Shown: positions 28,201 to 43,600 of the stretch, piece by piece
Layout of the letters: every line of letters begins with the position of its first letter
Numbering within the stretch: the stretch's first letter is position 1
Source of the DNA: Tachypleus tridentatus
Lineage: Eukaryota; Arthropoda; Merostomata; Xiphosura; Limulidae
Assembly (NCBI RefSeq): GCF_004210375.1
Contig: NC_134833.1
Coordinates: 24,928,063-24,992,062, forward strand
DNA length: 64,000 nt
Direction of reading: 5' to 3'
The notes under the pieces: model-generated
What the model saw: the letters and a program-made list of their open reading frames with translations, nothing else
Database searches by the model: none
Told to the model about the DNA's origin: nothing
Program-made: the position numbers and the translations under genes

Positions 28201-31200
28201 GGGGAAGAAGGTTTAAAGAATAATTAGTACAAAGCAACATTCATGCTCTGTATGACAATATTTACAGTTAAAATGGTATTTTGTTATGATATATTCTTGA
28301 TCAAGTTTAACTTTTTATTGTGTGGACTTATTTTATGTGAATTTGATTATGAATTGTACTAATTATGGTATATTTTAAGTATCAAAAATGATAATTAATT
28401 ACACATTGTTCAATATAAAAAAAATTCTCTGATCATTCCCCTAGAATTACTTATAAAATAAGTAACTGAAGTGATATGCTGTAAATTTTCTTTTGATTTA
28501 AGTACTGTTGAAAGGTTTTTAGATAAAGTAGTAAGAAAAATCTAACTTGTTAAACTTAAATTTTGAACCTTCAATTAAAATGTTATAGGGATGTTGGAAA
28601 CATTAAATTTTTCCATTTGTAAATACAATTTGTATAAAATAAAGCCAGAAACATCTGAATATTCTTAATGTTTGAATATGGTAAAATTTTGAAGTTGATG
28701 TCAAAAACTGTGAAATTTATTTATTTTTTTTTATAAATTTTCTAATTTTTGAAGCTAGAAAATCAATTATATTGTTTGAAAGCTTGGATTATTTTCTTTT
28801 CTTGTATCTGTATGTCATAGTGCTCTTTTCCCTTCTTTACATGGATTGTAAAGTTTTAAAATTTCACTTACCATTTCATAAGACACCTTGAGGCTGTGTG
28901 GTGCTTATGCCTTGGAATATTTTAAATTACTGAAAGTTTTGTATTGTTTATGTTGCACAGGAAAGTTTATGAATTAACTTGATGATATCATGTTTACAGT
29001 TAAGACAATATTTTATGTGAAAGGAAAGATTATAAAAACGATAACTAAAATGGTGTTTGTGATATTTTTGATACAGTTTATGTAATGGTGTGTGAAGTTA
29101 TCAATTTTTGATTTATTGTATTAAATGACAGTATATTTTAAATTGTGTGATTGCTTACTGCTTGTGTAATGTGTGAATACAAAGAAACAGAACTGCTAGT
29201 TTTAAAGATGAAGTAATTATAGAATAAGTTTTAAGTTTATGGCTTTATTTAGGATGGTGGAAGCACATTTAACATATAGTTATACAGAATGTTGCATTCA
29301 TATTTTCTCTCTAAAGCTAACTTGGTTGTGCTTATATGCAAGAATGAGTGAGGATATTTGTGCCATAAAAATTGGAGTATTTTATATTATAACTGAAGAT
29401 ATTTTTATTGTGCCATCAGAGTTTGCCATCTGCATGCTGAAAATATTGTCAAAAGTTTATAGAGAAGACTGGCTATATGCAGAAAATAAAGGCATGCAAA
29501 GATTTTGTTACTGTGTCTACTTGTTGGTGTGATGTAGGAATATGGGTTGTTTGACTGCATTTTATAAACTCTTCTGTGTAGATGAAAACTAGTGTTTAAC
29601 TTTTTCCAGAAGAAATAGTGATTAAACAGATGAAGTCTGTCTTGCCAGAATAGGAGAGGTACTTTATTGCTTACGATATTTTGAATCATATCTGATAAAA
29701 TTAAAAGTAGGCCTGTTATTGTCAGAAGATGATGAAAGGTTTTATTTTATTGGTTGTAGTCATGACTTTTTATTTAATTCAGCCTTTGTTATTGAAATCA
29801 TGTTTATTTTAATACATGACAATTTAAATCTGATATTATTGCTGTTATTTTTCATAATAAGGCCTTTGAAAAGTATGTTCTTTGACCCTGCATGAAATCA
29901 CTCTGTGAAAATTTGAAAATGAGGCCAGAGGTTTTGATATGAGAAAACAATGGTAAATTAAGAGAAGTTGCTAAAGATGTTAAAAATAGTCATTTGAAAC
30001 TAAATGGAGAGAAATGTTAACGATTCAAGAGTGTCGAACAAAATTTTTAACTTTAAAGACAGATGCCTCATGAACATTTTAACAAGAAGCATATGAGCCT
30101 AAATTTATCAAAGTAGAGATGACATTGCTCTTTCAAGCAGAAAAGTTATATAAAGAAAATGTATTGTAGGTTGAAGATGATGTTGACTAGACACAAGGTT
30201 ATGTAAAGATGAGTAAAATTATTCTTCAATGGCTTAATGGTTAGTATGAGGGTTTAAGATGCTAAAAATTGGGTTTCAATACCTGCATTAGGTACAGAAA
30301 AGTTTGTCCATTGTGTAGCTTTGTGCTGAATAACAAACAAATATTGGATGAAATACAAAAATTTGAAAAGAAGCATGTCAATGTTTTAAATATAATTTCA
30401 AAAGTAACATTACTTTAATATTTTGCATTTGTTAAAAACAATAAATGCTGAAAGTAATAACATTTTTAAGAGTTTTAAAATGAGAATTAGTTGGTATGTT
30501 GATTAATAAATCAACTAATAAACTTGAAGTTAACAAGGGTGGTGGGAGGAATTGTTATACATAATCTCATCAGATTAAATATGTCTTTTTAGAGTATTTT
30601 ATACTCTCAGGTTTCTAAATAAGTAAATTTTTAAAAATATTTTATCAAATTGAGTAGTTATGAGTGGAACAAACAACATCTTTAATTTTTTTTCATTAAA
30701 AATTTGAAGTTTGTTTTTTTTATTTGGTGGCTGACTGCTTCAATAGTTTTACTGAAATTATGATAAATTGAAAGTGCATAAAAATATGCCAATACTGAAA
30801 GAGTAACACATTTTAAGCTTTAGTAATAATTGTTTAGCTAATTCCTCTGAAACTTGAAAAGTGTTAGTAGAGTTAGAATCATTAATTACAATTTGAACAT
30901 ATATTTTCTGGAAGTAAAACCAAAATTGTGAACTGCTTTAATTGTTAATGCAAAAAATGTTATCTTAAAGCTGTATAATGTTTTATTTAAATTTATAAAA
31001 GTAGAAGTATATTGGTAAAAAATTTTGCTCTAGAAAAAATATCGTGATGAATAACATTTGACAGGCATTACTTAAGTTACGTTAATTTAATTTTTCCTCT
31101 GTTAACTGTCAGGTTGTTTTTTTCTTTTTTTTCCATATGTCAGGTATGAAGTATATATGTACTTCCTATGTCAAGAATATTTTGTGGATTATATTCTTGT

Positions 31201-34200
31201 TTTCTGTTACCACAATGTTTCTTAGTTAATATAAATATCTGAAAACTTTGGATATTAAATTCATAAAAAGAATAAAGTTGTTCATAGTACTACGAAGTGT
31301 ACGAAAATCAGTACTCTTGTATTTGTTCTCCTTTTTAAGCTATTATAAGAGTCATCAGCTATTAAAAACACAGTATTATATAAAAGCTGCTTAAAAAACA
31401 ACAATGGTATTATGAATTTTGATTTATATCATATGGAAATATTTCAAGTTTGAAAACTTATTTTTTATATTAAAATAATTATTCTTCTGTACAGTATCTG
31501 ATATGATGGTAAAACCATTTACAAATGGTTGAATTTATAATTCTTCTAATTAAGTAAAATTCACAACATTATTCTTACTTTGTGATTTATTCAGATTACA
31601 CATTATTAATTTAACACACATATTGTAAATTACAGTAGTTAATATTTATAAAGATAATACCTCTTGCATAGAGATTATGAATAAAACTTAGCTGTGTCTC
31701 AATCTTTAACATGGTGGTGATGAGCAACTGTTTATACTATAAAATAGTAATAATGATAACCTCAAGTTTTATTTTTATGTCAAATAAGAATAACATAATC
31801 AGTTATCTTATATGTGTCTACTACTTGAGCATACTTCCACAAATGTTCATTTGATACATTGCACGCAATACATGATCAGAAAATATCTGTAAATAATGCT
31901 TATGATCAACATACATGTGAATACAAAATGTACACCATTGTTACATCATCCATTGAATGAATCAATGAGCTGTTGGGTTAATATGGCCCACTCTTCTGTC
32001 AGAGATATTACTAGTTCAACAGATACTTCTTGGAGTTGAGTTGTGTTACCAGTAGCTTACCCAGAGTATTTCATACTTGCTCAGTTAGATTATATTTCAG
32101 TTAGTTAGTGTTATGTTCTTGTAGAAAGTTGCTGACCAATTGAATAAGATGGACAGATGCATCATCTTTTTGAATATGTTTCTAATGAAATGCACATGTA
32201 CATGGCAACACTACTAGTTGTAAGACTGTTTTGGTATTTTATAACATTCATTGTGGTATCTCATGTCACATTAGTTTGGCCATCAAAACTGACCCCTGTC
32301 CATACCATTATACTACTACTACCATATATGTGTTCTTGTCCATGAATTTGGGGTTGGATGTATACTGGCTCCAGAATTCATTTGTAAGGAAGGTATTCAT
32401 CTTCATATTATTTGACCAATCCACATGTTCTTGACACCACTAAAAATGGATTGGTTTGTGATGATAGATTAGAGAAACTTACATACATGGTTAAGTAGTA
32501 TAAAGGCCAACATTATGAAGCCTGAACAATACAGTTACTACTCTAAACTGTTGATTCAGTTAGGGAGTTGAGATCTTGCGATAAGCATATGCCAAATAAG
32601 AATGTTTTACAAGGGTTGTAAAACAGTTATCTGCCTCTTTTCAGGTTCCTGGCTAACTGTATTGGTGGTTCTAAAGCAAGTCCACTTCATGCTAACCACA
32701 TTTTTGAGGTTTCCAGCTTCTATGCAATAACTTTTTGAATTTTACCAGTTTGTTATAAACAAGTTGCTCTCCACAGCATGGAAATTCTCAGTCTTTCTAG
32801 GAGCCCTGGCATGTTTCTTTATAATATGGACCTACCTTATTCACTTTATATTGTCCAGATTTTAAGTTAAAACATTTTGTATTCCCTTTGCTCTTGTATA
32901 CAACTGAACTATGAATATCAGCTTATATAGCTGGTCACCAGACATTTGTTTTGTATAAAAATTAATATGGCATGTTTTTGACATTTACTTATTAATGGTT
33001 ATGCATTGTCATAAGTCAGAATATAGAACACTTTAATGATATCTTAATTGCCTTGAATAGTGTAGTATTTGTAATGTAATACAAAATGAGAAAACATGTA
33101 ACTCCTGCAATAATGCTAAGTTCCCATTAAAAATGTAGGAATTTTACTTTTGATTTCTATTTTTGTAGGCTAAAATTCAAATAACTAGTGAAATATAAAT
33201 TTCTGTAGTCATACCTTAGTTCTGTCAGGTGATGCAGTTCTACCTGAGTGTTGCTAGAATAATTGTATCTTTCTAAAGTGTTCTGGTGAAGACGTGTATT
33301 TTAAAAACTAAAAGGTAAGAATACCTTAGGTTGTATTTTTTTCACTCCATCTCTTCCTCTAATGACTCAGTGGTAAGTCAAAGTTTATAACATTAAAACC
33401 AAGTTTCAGTATCTGTGATGGGCATATCTTAGATGGATCATTGTGTAGGCAAATCTTTTTTTGTTTTTGTATTTACTATTTTGCTTGTATGTGATCATAC
33501 ACAAATTCCCTGTTATTGTAGGACAGCGGTGAATATTTGGATTTACAACACTAAAAATAGTAGTTGAATTTTCCATGGTGGACATAGCAGATACTCGACT
33601 GTGGCTTTGCTCTAACAAAACAGTGATTATATACACATTGAAATACAATATACTTTGAGATACTGCTTTCAGAAATTACACGAGCTTTCAAGGAGTAGAT
33701 ATGATGTTATACAAGCATACACAATATTTATTAAACATTTTGCTCTTTGATTTGGTTATGTTTACTGAAATTGAACACAGAAACTTTTCTGTTACCAAGT
33801 CCTGTGTACCTATTCTAAATTGTTCTTACATTACAGAAGATGGAAATTTCATGTTTTACTTTTCTGTGGTTTGAGATCACAAAGACCTACATATTCTGTA
33901 GACAAATTATGTTCCAAATTTGAAAATGATGATGTGCTAGTTTTTAAGTATTATAGAAGTAAAAGTTCGTCAATGCACTTCAGTTCATCTTATAACAATT
34001 GTTTTATGAAGCATAAATGATTGGAAGTAATGTTTGTTTTATATGCCACACATAGCAGGACATAAGGATGATTTGTTCATAATTGTGATAAAGTTGTTTT
34101 ATATAATAAACTGATGAGTGTGTCATTCGTATTTTAGATCTATTGACTGTCAATGAGACAGCTGCAGAACCTCCTCATGAAGAAGGGACTAATATCAACT

Positions 34201-37200
34201 CTCCGCGAAGTTTGGCTCTTGAAGCAACTTTTATCAATCACAATTTTTCTCAACAAGTTTTGAGAATGGTGAGTTATTTCTGAGAGAGTTACTGCAAAAA
34301 ACAGCTTTGAATGAGTTGTACACTTGAAACATTGATGTATTTATTAAGACTTCTCAAAAAAGAATGTAATTCACTGAAATAAAATGTTCATAGTTAATTT
34401 ATGAGTTTGAATGCCTTTGCACCAGTCATTTATAAATTCATATACAAAACTGCATGATGTAATGAATTAATGCTTTTTTAACATATTTTAGGTGTAAGTG
34501 TTGTTAGGATATAAAATATGAATTGCTGAAAACAAGTGTAAATACAGGCATTAAAGCTATGTGTTAATTATTACTCAGAATTTAAAATGATAAAATAGTT
34601 CAGAAATTTCATTTGACTATTGTAAAAATGTTATTTAAATTTTAACCACACACCACACCTTTATATATTTTTTCTATGTTTGAAACATTGAAATTAAAAT
34701 TGCTTTTGAAGATTTAAAGAATCTATAGTTGTCAACATCTTTTTTTTTTTTTTTGAAGCTTTATTTTACAGAAGTCTTTTGACATTTTGGGTCATTTGTG
34801 TTAGGTTTTTAATATCTAAATCTGGACTTCTCAGCCATTATAGGGTTATTCAGCGTAATAGGTAGAGGTATTAAAGTATTACTTGATTAATTACTGTCAT
34901 GAGTTCAGATTGTGATTGTCAGTTCAATTCCCTTGATCTCTGCAAAAATAAGACTTGAGTATTAGTATTAGTATGCAATAGTACATAAGCACAGCAGTAA
35001 CAATTTGTTGCAGGTGAAACCTGGGAGACAAAATAGTGATTATATCAAAGCAAAATTAAAAATTTCACTTTAGCAAGGTATGTGGTTATTATCTGTTAAC
35101 TTGCAGTAGGACTATAGCAAAAAAGGTAATTTAAATAAATGGAGAACAAACTTTATTTTACAGATCTGATCTTTAAGCACCAAAACTTTATTTGCTATAG
35201 TCTTTTAGTTGCTAACCAATCAGAAACTTTTTGTAGGTGTAACATATACTGTAGAAGATTTGCATGACATAATAAATGAGATGATTTGGTAAACTGTGAA
35301 AATATTTTTGTAGTATTTAATGAATGTTAGGTAAATACAATTTTTTTAATCATAGGTATTTTATTTTCTACACTGTATCTTATTTTTTATTTTATTTTTA
35401 ATAGCTGCTTTAGATTTTCAAGATTGATACAAGTTTGTCTTACTTCACTGTTACAGTATATTGCATATAAATGAAAATCCATTTTATTAAATATAAAATT
35501 TTCTGTCTCCTATATATTACACTGTAGTCACTCCAATCTAAAGTCTAATATAAAAGTCATTTTTATAAATTTCATAATCAATGTGCTATAGACATAAACT
35601 ATATCATAATGTGTAAAATAAAATATTCAGTTTTATATGCTTTTGCTGTTTTGTTTTTATGATAATGCAAAAATTCTGTTTATATGTGCTTCAATGTAAT
35701 TTTTATTGTGTTCATGAATTATGTATTGCACTGTTTTGTTTTAACTAAACAGAATGAAGAGAAGCGTGCATTTGATAATCAAAATCCATTTGTACAAGGT
35801 GATGAAGAAGCAGATGTGGCTTCTGTAGCTTACAGGTAAGTTTTCTGAAGAATTTAAAAAAAACTCTCTGCAAGTGGGGTTAATAGAATTTAGTTTTTGA
35901 AAGGTAGGTTCAACAGTAAACTCATTTTCAGTAGTTTTTACTGTCTCTTTTCAAAAATATTTGTAAACGAACCAAAAGCAAGTAAAAAATTTTCTTTGTA
36001 TAGGTTAGTTTCCTATAGTCACATACATCTAATAATGAATAAGTTATTTTCTTCTTATATTACTAAATTGTTCTCCTGAATTTTATTATAATATTGTATG
36101 TTTTGAAATTAATTGGTTGTAGAATTCAGGTCCATTGATTCCTAAAGATAAGTATATGCAACTGTAAAAACATAACCAGTTCACAAAATGTGTTTTAAAT
36201 ATGTGTATGGAACTTTGGCTATTGAAGTTGGAAAAAGAGAAACAAACATTTGCAAAAGCTGAAGAATCCCGAAATATCGTAATGTTAACTCAGAATATAG
36301 GTTACTGATGCATCATCCAAAGAACTCCAGATTAGATATATCAGTAATAACTTTTAGTATAAAAATATCTTATTTCACATTAACTTGTTCACATTTTTTA
36401 CTACCTGCCAACTCAGTAGCATCTTGCATCCTCCAGGAGAGTGATGCAGAAACATAGTCAAGCAAATATTAGCTTTTCAGAGTGACTCAGAGTGGTATGT
36501 CATTTCATATCCTGTTTACATGGATGTTAACTAACTAAATACAGAACAGATTCATGAAGATCTTCTGAATGAACATAAAGATAAATATTTTTTGTAATGG
36601 AAAAGTGATGTGTCAAATATCTTTTTATTCATTGACAGCATACTTTCACAATGTTGCAACAAACTGCCATTCATTGACAAAGAAAAAATATGTAAAATAC
36701 TGAAAAAATTAACAAAAACTTGTTTTTGTAATGGAGGTGTCCCTTACTTCTAGGTTTCAAAATTCTCAGTTTAGCTCCTCCTCCCTAAATAATTGATTGA
36801 CCCTCCCTTTCACAAATGCTATTTCCAGGTTTGCATAATTATCTAATTACTTTAGATAACACAGTTAGATCAAATAGCATTATGTATCAAAAGATGCAAC
36901 AAATCTTTGATTCCCCCCCATCCTTTTGGAAATACTAATGTATTTAAAAAATCTGCTTGCCTTCTATCATTTATTGTTTAGTTGTACAATGGGAATTGTT
37001 TTTTATTTTTTGAGTGTTTGGTTGATTTTATATTTCAATGTTTTAAACAAATGGTATAGTTTGGAAATAAGCTGTATATATCCAACTGTATTAATATACT
37101 AGCAATTGTTTTATAACAGTTACTATTTTCTTAATAGGTAATAATTTTTTCTTGACAAACTGACTTAACTTGAGCTACTACCCATACAAAAGAGGAATCC

Positions 37201-37572
37201 TTTGCAGAAATATTTGAGAACATGTTCTAATGCATTCTGATGTGTCTGTGGTAAATTGTTTTTACTTTCACAATATTGCACATTACTGTAATAAAAATTA
37301 GCAATAATACTAATGGATTATTGAATGTTTTCTTATTACATTATTCAGAAGGAACTGATCAGGAAGAGGGTGATAAATAAAAAACAAAGTAATGAATGAT
37401 AAAACATTTAGTTGCCTGAAGCACCACAGCATGAAATACATGTGTTAGTTGTAAGTATAGTTCTTTTATAAAGAATGTAACAAATAACACACAATTTACA
37501 TGCATCTTTGAAGTAACTGGTTTGTAACATCCTACCTGTTATTTAAAGGAGTTTAAAATTTTTGTACCAACC

Positions 37573-37607
<35 letters not shown>

Positions 37608-40600
37608 TATTTACGGACATTTAAAATTTCTATGGCAATGTTTAATTTTTGGGCCACTATTTGAAGGCCATTTTACAAGACTATGAAATGACTGTACTGA
37701 TTTGTAAAGCAAAGTTGTGAAGTATATGTAATAGTAAGTGACAGTTTGAAATGTCAAAGAACAAGATCTTTAAAAGTGCAGTTCAAATATAAATTTAAAA
37801 ACTTAACATTTAAGAGGTGATAGATGAAGTTTACAGATCTAAATGGTCTTAATGCTATTTCTAAATCCAGATATCGCAAGTGGGATCTCGGAGACAACAT
37901 AGAATTGGTAGTACGGTGTGAACATGATGCTGTGATGATAGGACCTAATGGAGAAGAACAGTTTATCAATATTAAGGCTCTGAATGAGTGGGACCCAAGG
38001 GTAAGCTTTTATTATGTAAATATGTTAAAGTGGTGTAAGTTATGACTTCTGCTGAGAATCAGTGGTGGCAAGCATTGAATTGTCACAAGAAACAAATCAT
38101 GTACCTTGTTATAGATAAAGTTATACATTTGTCTTTAAGTGTTTTTTGTTAGGCTTTTTATCCCTGATGGCTTAAGTTAAATCTCTTGCTCTGGGCTTGG
38201 TGAGTTCAGCCGAGTTTGTGACCCTAAATTGACTTTTGGCTTCCATATTATAATTTGAAATTCTGCAAGCTTTCAGTGAGCATTAAGTATTTTGTAGACA
38301 AACATTCAGAATAGTTAATAAATCATTTCTGTTGAAAATTTCTGTTCATATATGGATTCAAAGTGATTTTCATGTTAAGATTAAAAATAGTTTTATTCAT
38401 GTGAAACGTATCAAATTTTTATTGCATAATCTTTTAAAAACCTCCTAAATTAATATTGAACAATCTCTACCATAGCTATGTAAACAACAGTTTAGCCACC
38501 ATAAAAAATACAAAATATATCTAAATGACCTTTTTGTTTCTTTTTGGAATGACTTCATACTGTAACGGGAAACTGCATTTGTTTCACCTATATAGCTATA
38601 TATACTTATAACAGTACGCACTTATTTCAACTGAAGGTTTACTATTTTACTGCCTTTTGAATTGTATCTAAACAATAAATCAGCCACACAAGTTAAAATC
38701 AGTTGGCAAACATGTAGATCTCATTATGCTGTCAAATTACATGATGCACAAGATGCATATAAATATTGATTCTACTTCATCTAACTTAATTTTCTAATTT
38801 TTACATTTTAGTTACATATAAAACAATGCATAAATAATACAGTAGAACAAGAAATATAGTACTTACTGGGTCATTTTTTTATTACTGTCGATAAAAAGTA
38901 ACCCTAATTTTTTTTATACTAATATTAGTACTGCACTAAATAATTTTTATTTAATTAAATAAATCACCTAAGAACACAGAATAACAACATATAAAAAGCA
39001 AACAATGTCATATAACTAACAATTTTTCTGGCTTTATTGACTGCATGATAAGAGCCATAAATATAGTTAAGCTGCTCAGTGTGTGTGCTGTGGGAATAAA
39101 GTTTTACAACTATGAAGTTACAAAATACACAGTTCTCTCTGCATAAAATAGTCTCATATAGTACATCATTTGATAGATTAAAACTTTGACTTTCTGTTGG
39201 TTATAAATAATATAGTATTTAATACATATGACAACTAATGGCAATTTGTGAAAGAAGATGTAACAGATGGATGTTGGAAGTAGGTCTCATCTTCCACTTT
39301 ATGGCTTCATTAACAAATAAGATTGAAAGCTATAGTAATTATACCTTTTCTGAGCAATAACTACATATTTTATTAAATAATTTTCATTAAATCTTGTAGT
39401 TGGTTGTTGTAAATAAACGAGAAAAGAGAGAAGACCTAGAGAGCAAATGTCACAATTCTCATGTTAGGAGAGAGTGGTTTTCTTTTAAATAACTATTTCC
39501 TTATAAAATTAAGAACTTCAAACCCATATTAAATTTTGATTTATTAACTGTGTTTTGATGCCAAGTATATTTGTACACAGTAATAATAGTTTAATAAAAT
39601 TTTGATTGTTACTCTCTAAAAGTCATGACGTGCACACTTTGACCTAATTGTAGTGAAAGAGTTAAGCATGTTCTTCACCAGATGTTTACAACATATTTAT
39701 TAAGCACAGTTCATCATTTTTTATTAGATTGTTTTCAGTCTGTTTTTGTTAAACAAGCACTTTGCTAGAAGCATACCAGGAATCTGAGGTTTAATGATAT
39801 GTGCTGTATTATCAGCAAAGAAAAAAGCCTGTTCTATATTTTGAAGCCATTGATGCATTTTTATTATTTAGTTTCCAGATTGCTTTATGCTTGGCATGGC
39901 CAGGTGGTAAAGGCACTCGACTCAAAATCTGAGGGTCGCGGGTTCGAATCCCCATCACACCAAACATGCTCACCCTTTCAGCCATTGGGCATTATAATGT
40001 GATGGTTAGTCCTACTATATGTTGGTAAAAGAGTAACCCAAGAGTTGATGGTGGGTTGTGATGACCAACTGTCTTCCCTCTCGTCTTACATTGCTAAATT
40101 AAGGACGGCTAGTGCATATAGCCCTTGAGTAGCTTTGTGAGAAATTTAAAAACAAACAAACAAACCAGATTGTTTCAATTAACCCCTTTTGTGATGAGTC
40201 ATGGATTAAATGCCATGTCATTGCATTTTACTTGCAGTTAAAATTTTATTAAATTACAATTTCATGAATTTATATAAAGTAACTATTAAAAACATTTAAA
40301 TGTCAATTTTCATGTGTTACGTGGTATGTTGAGTGCAATATTAGTTTAAATTAGATTTTTGTGATGTCAAAATACTAAATCTGTAATTTTGTATGAATTG
40401 GAAACTCAAATCACCAATATTAACAAGATGGAATGTAAAATAAGAACTTTGTATCTTTTATTTTTGCAAAGATATCTCTTATGTACTGAATCAAATACAG
40501 CGACTGCACTTACCTGTTTCTGCTTTTGGAAATGGTCCCTTACATACACTTATTGCAATATATGACATGAATAACCAATTGAAAGCTCAGAATGCCTTTC

Positions 40601-43600
40601 ACCCTAGTGATTTTATTAGCCATTTTAATTTTGAACCAAGATTTAACAGGAAGGCTGTGTCTTTAGCTTGCTTTAAAGGTGGTGTTTTTTCTTGTTTATA
40701 TATATATTGAAATACAACTTAAATACTACACTTGGTAAATTATAGTGGAATTTTATGGTATCAGTATAATTCATGAATTTGGGTTATCCAACTGTGTGTG
40801 TGTGTGTATTTATATTTATTTATTTAAAACCTTAAAAAATTAAATCATTTCATATCCTGTATGGGAGAATAAAACAGAAAATAATAAATGTATAATGTTA
40901 TCAGGTTTAAGCTATTTAATCTAAATGTTTGTTTTTGTGTTATAATTTGTTGTTATTCTAGAATGAAACAAAGCAAAGTTTATATTTATTTCCTAATTTT
41001 TTATGGTGGTTACAATAAATATCTACCAAACCTGTACAGAGATTTGTCAGATAAATAACAGATAAAATAGTTTTTCTTAAGAAAGATTTGACAATTATCT
41101 GAACATTAAGATTCTGCATGTGAAATTTAAATTTTCTGATGCATAAAAATAATTTTTAAAATGAAAATTACTTTGCATGTTGGACAGGCAACGTACAAAA
41201 AGGAAATAAAAAAGGCATGAGAAACCCATTGTTTCAACGAAATTAAAAAATTTGATACTTTGCATGTGAAATCATTGTAATGCGTACTTGATAACCTGTT
41301 AAATTTCGCTGACGTGAACTTAGTAATTTAAAAGTTATTGTATGAATACTATAGCAAGCAAAAAATGGTTATGAGGTTGGCCCGAGGAGCTGAACCCATG
41401 CTGAAAAAGTTAGAGAATTAAGAAATTGAGTCTTTCTGTCATTATTATGAGCTTGATAAGAACAAAACAAAAAACTTGCTTTTTTATACAATGTTACGTA
41501 TGTCAATAGAAGCTGCTATTTTATGAAACAACCTGTTTGCCAATAATCTTGTTTTCATTTTGGTGAGTACACTGGTTTCAAAATGTGTTTTTAGAGCATG
41601 CCAGTACTTTGGCAGAATGTCATTTCACAAAGCACCAGTTATGTGCTTAGCCAAAGATCATTCAAACTGAAATATCAATTAAAAAAAATACATTTATAGA
41701 TGGGGAGTGTACAAAAGGTTTACATAAAATACAGGTTGGTATGGCTTGCTTAATAAGATTTGTTTGTGTTTTGTATTGCTTCATCTAATTTTTAATACTT
41801 TGATACTCTGTTATATTGGTTTTTGGTAGTGTTTTTTAAACAATTCTGTACTCTAGTCTTTTTCACATATTTGATATTTTTTCTGTTGAAAGCTGTACCT
41901 TGTGCACACACATTTAGCAGATATAAGAATTAATTATTTAGTTTAAATATCTGATATCAGTTTTCTGCATTAGCTAGACACCAATTCTACCGAGGTTGAG
42001 AGTAGAAACATTGATGAAAATTAGTTAACTCTGTGACGAGTTATTTATGTACTTATAAATATAACCAGTATATTGCAGTTGGAAATGCATAATTTACAAA
42101 ACAAAAGCTATTAAGAAATTTGATCATGATTTATATCATTAGATGCAGCTTTACTCAGTATTGCTACCAATCGAACTATCAGTTTTGTTTTATTTTTTAC
42201 CCTAGGTTATCAAATTTCTTTTTTTGTTTTGGGATAGTTTGAATGTTAAATGCCAGTAGCTTTATGGCCTTATTGATATATTATACATACACACAGACAA
42301 TTTTTACAAATCTAAACCAAAAGTGCAGTTAATCATAATAAAAAGAACTCTGATTTTGAAATATCACAGAAATACTTTTATTAGAACAAGCTCTCTGAAT
42401 GCATTTTTTTCTCAGTTGTACTATTTTGGAAGTAGAAATATAAAAAAATATTTTAGTAATGTAGTAGGAGATGATAAAATATGAAAAACATTATCTTTTT
42501 GTAATAATGACCCAGATTAATAAATTCTGAAATATTTTAACTTAAACATTCCATTCAATTGCCATTTTGTTACATGATGAGAAAAAAAAATTGTTAGATT
42601 CAGGAAGGATGATTAGATTGTTTTATAGTGTTAATAAAGTTTTATGTACTATATTGATGTTTGTATTTGTATAAATTTAAAGGAAATTTTAGATTTAAGA
42701 GTTCATTTTAGCTTATGTATTCAGCTTCAACTTTCTACAGTAGTTTGTAGATAATACATTATATGGGGTCTGTACCAGTTTGATGGTAATAGTGTGGTAT
42801 GTTGCTCGAAGAACACACTTAAGGATTAAAGAGTAAAAACCGTTTTGTTCTAAACTGTAATGTCTTATAGTTATTGTAAGCAAGTCTCTCTTAATCTTCT
42901 GTTCAGTTACTTCAAGAATGTAACCTGAACGAAGAAGACTAAGATCATAATGGTTCATTACCCTCTATACTTATAACTGGAACAACTTAGAAACATGATC
43001 AATTTGTGATATGTAAGCATAGTGAGTGTTTTCTACCTTGTTATTTTAGATAACGTTATTCAAAATTTCTGTGTATATTGTATAAGTAGTTTTAAGATAT
43101 AATGTCAGAAAATGGAATGACTAAGTGCATCTTTTCCTTGTTATACCTGTTTGACTCAATAACTCAACTAAGACATCCCTCAGTAACACAGTCATGCCTG
43201 CAGATTTACAATACAAAAAACTCAGTTTCAAATACCTGTGGTGTGTTAAGCACAGATAACCAGCCCATTGTTTAGCTTTGTGCTTAACTGTAAACAATCA
43301 ATCAGCTACTCCTCAACTAAAATGTTATATATATTTTTTGTGTGAAAGGTTGATATAAAGTAGAACATACTGTTGGAAATAGTCAATGAACGTTTCCACT
43401 AGCAAGTTAGGTGATATCTTAAGGATTCAACACCACTTTGTTTTTTTTTACTGAGAGTGAAAATGAGTCGTGGTTAGCACCTATATCCTGGGAAAAGTTT
43501 CAGAGTTGTTGCTTGTTCCTCGAACGTGTGTATTTGCCTATGCACTTTTGAATTATTGTGCTGTTGAGTTGAAGCTTTGCACTTGAGAAAACTGCATTTT

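Larger units (their letters stand above)
26236..34137 (+). other. eIF3d intron 8 (largest, 7.9 kb)
   Basis: Carries a hAT pseudogene (26515-27540), a G/C-rich block near 27765-27850, three SINE family 2 copies (30224, 33362, 33519) and a Tc1-like pseudogene (31940-32800). The remainder, mainly 27860-30220, is featureless AT-rich sequence. Confidence 0.8.

Noticed and set aside
37574-37606. CRISPR-like or satellite array
   Set aside because: A plain CA microsatellite; no spaced direct repeats exist anywhere in the window.
39894-39965. tRNA gene with a perfect B box
   Set aside because: The acceptor stem does not close and the sequence runs on into SINE body and an AAAC tail shared with two other copies; it is a SINE head.
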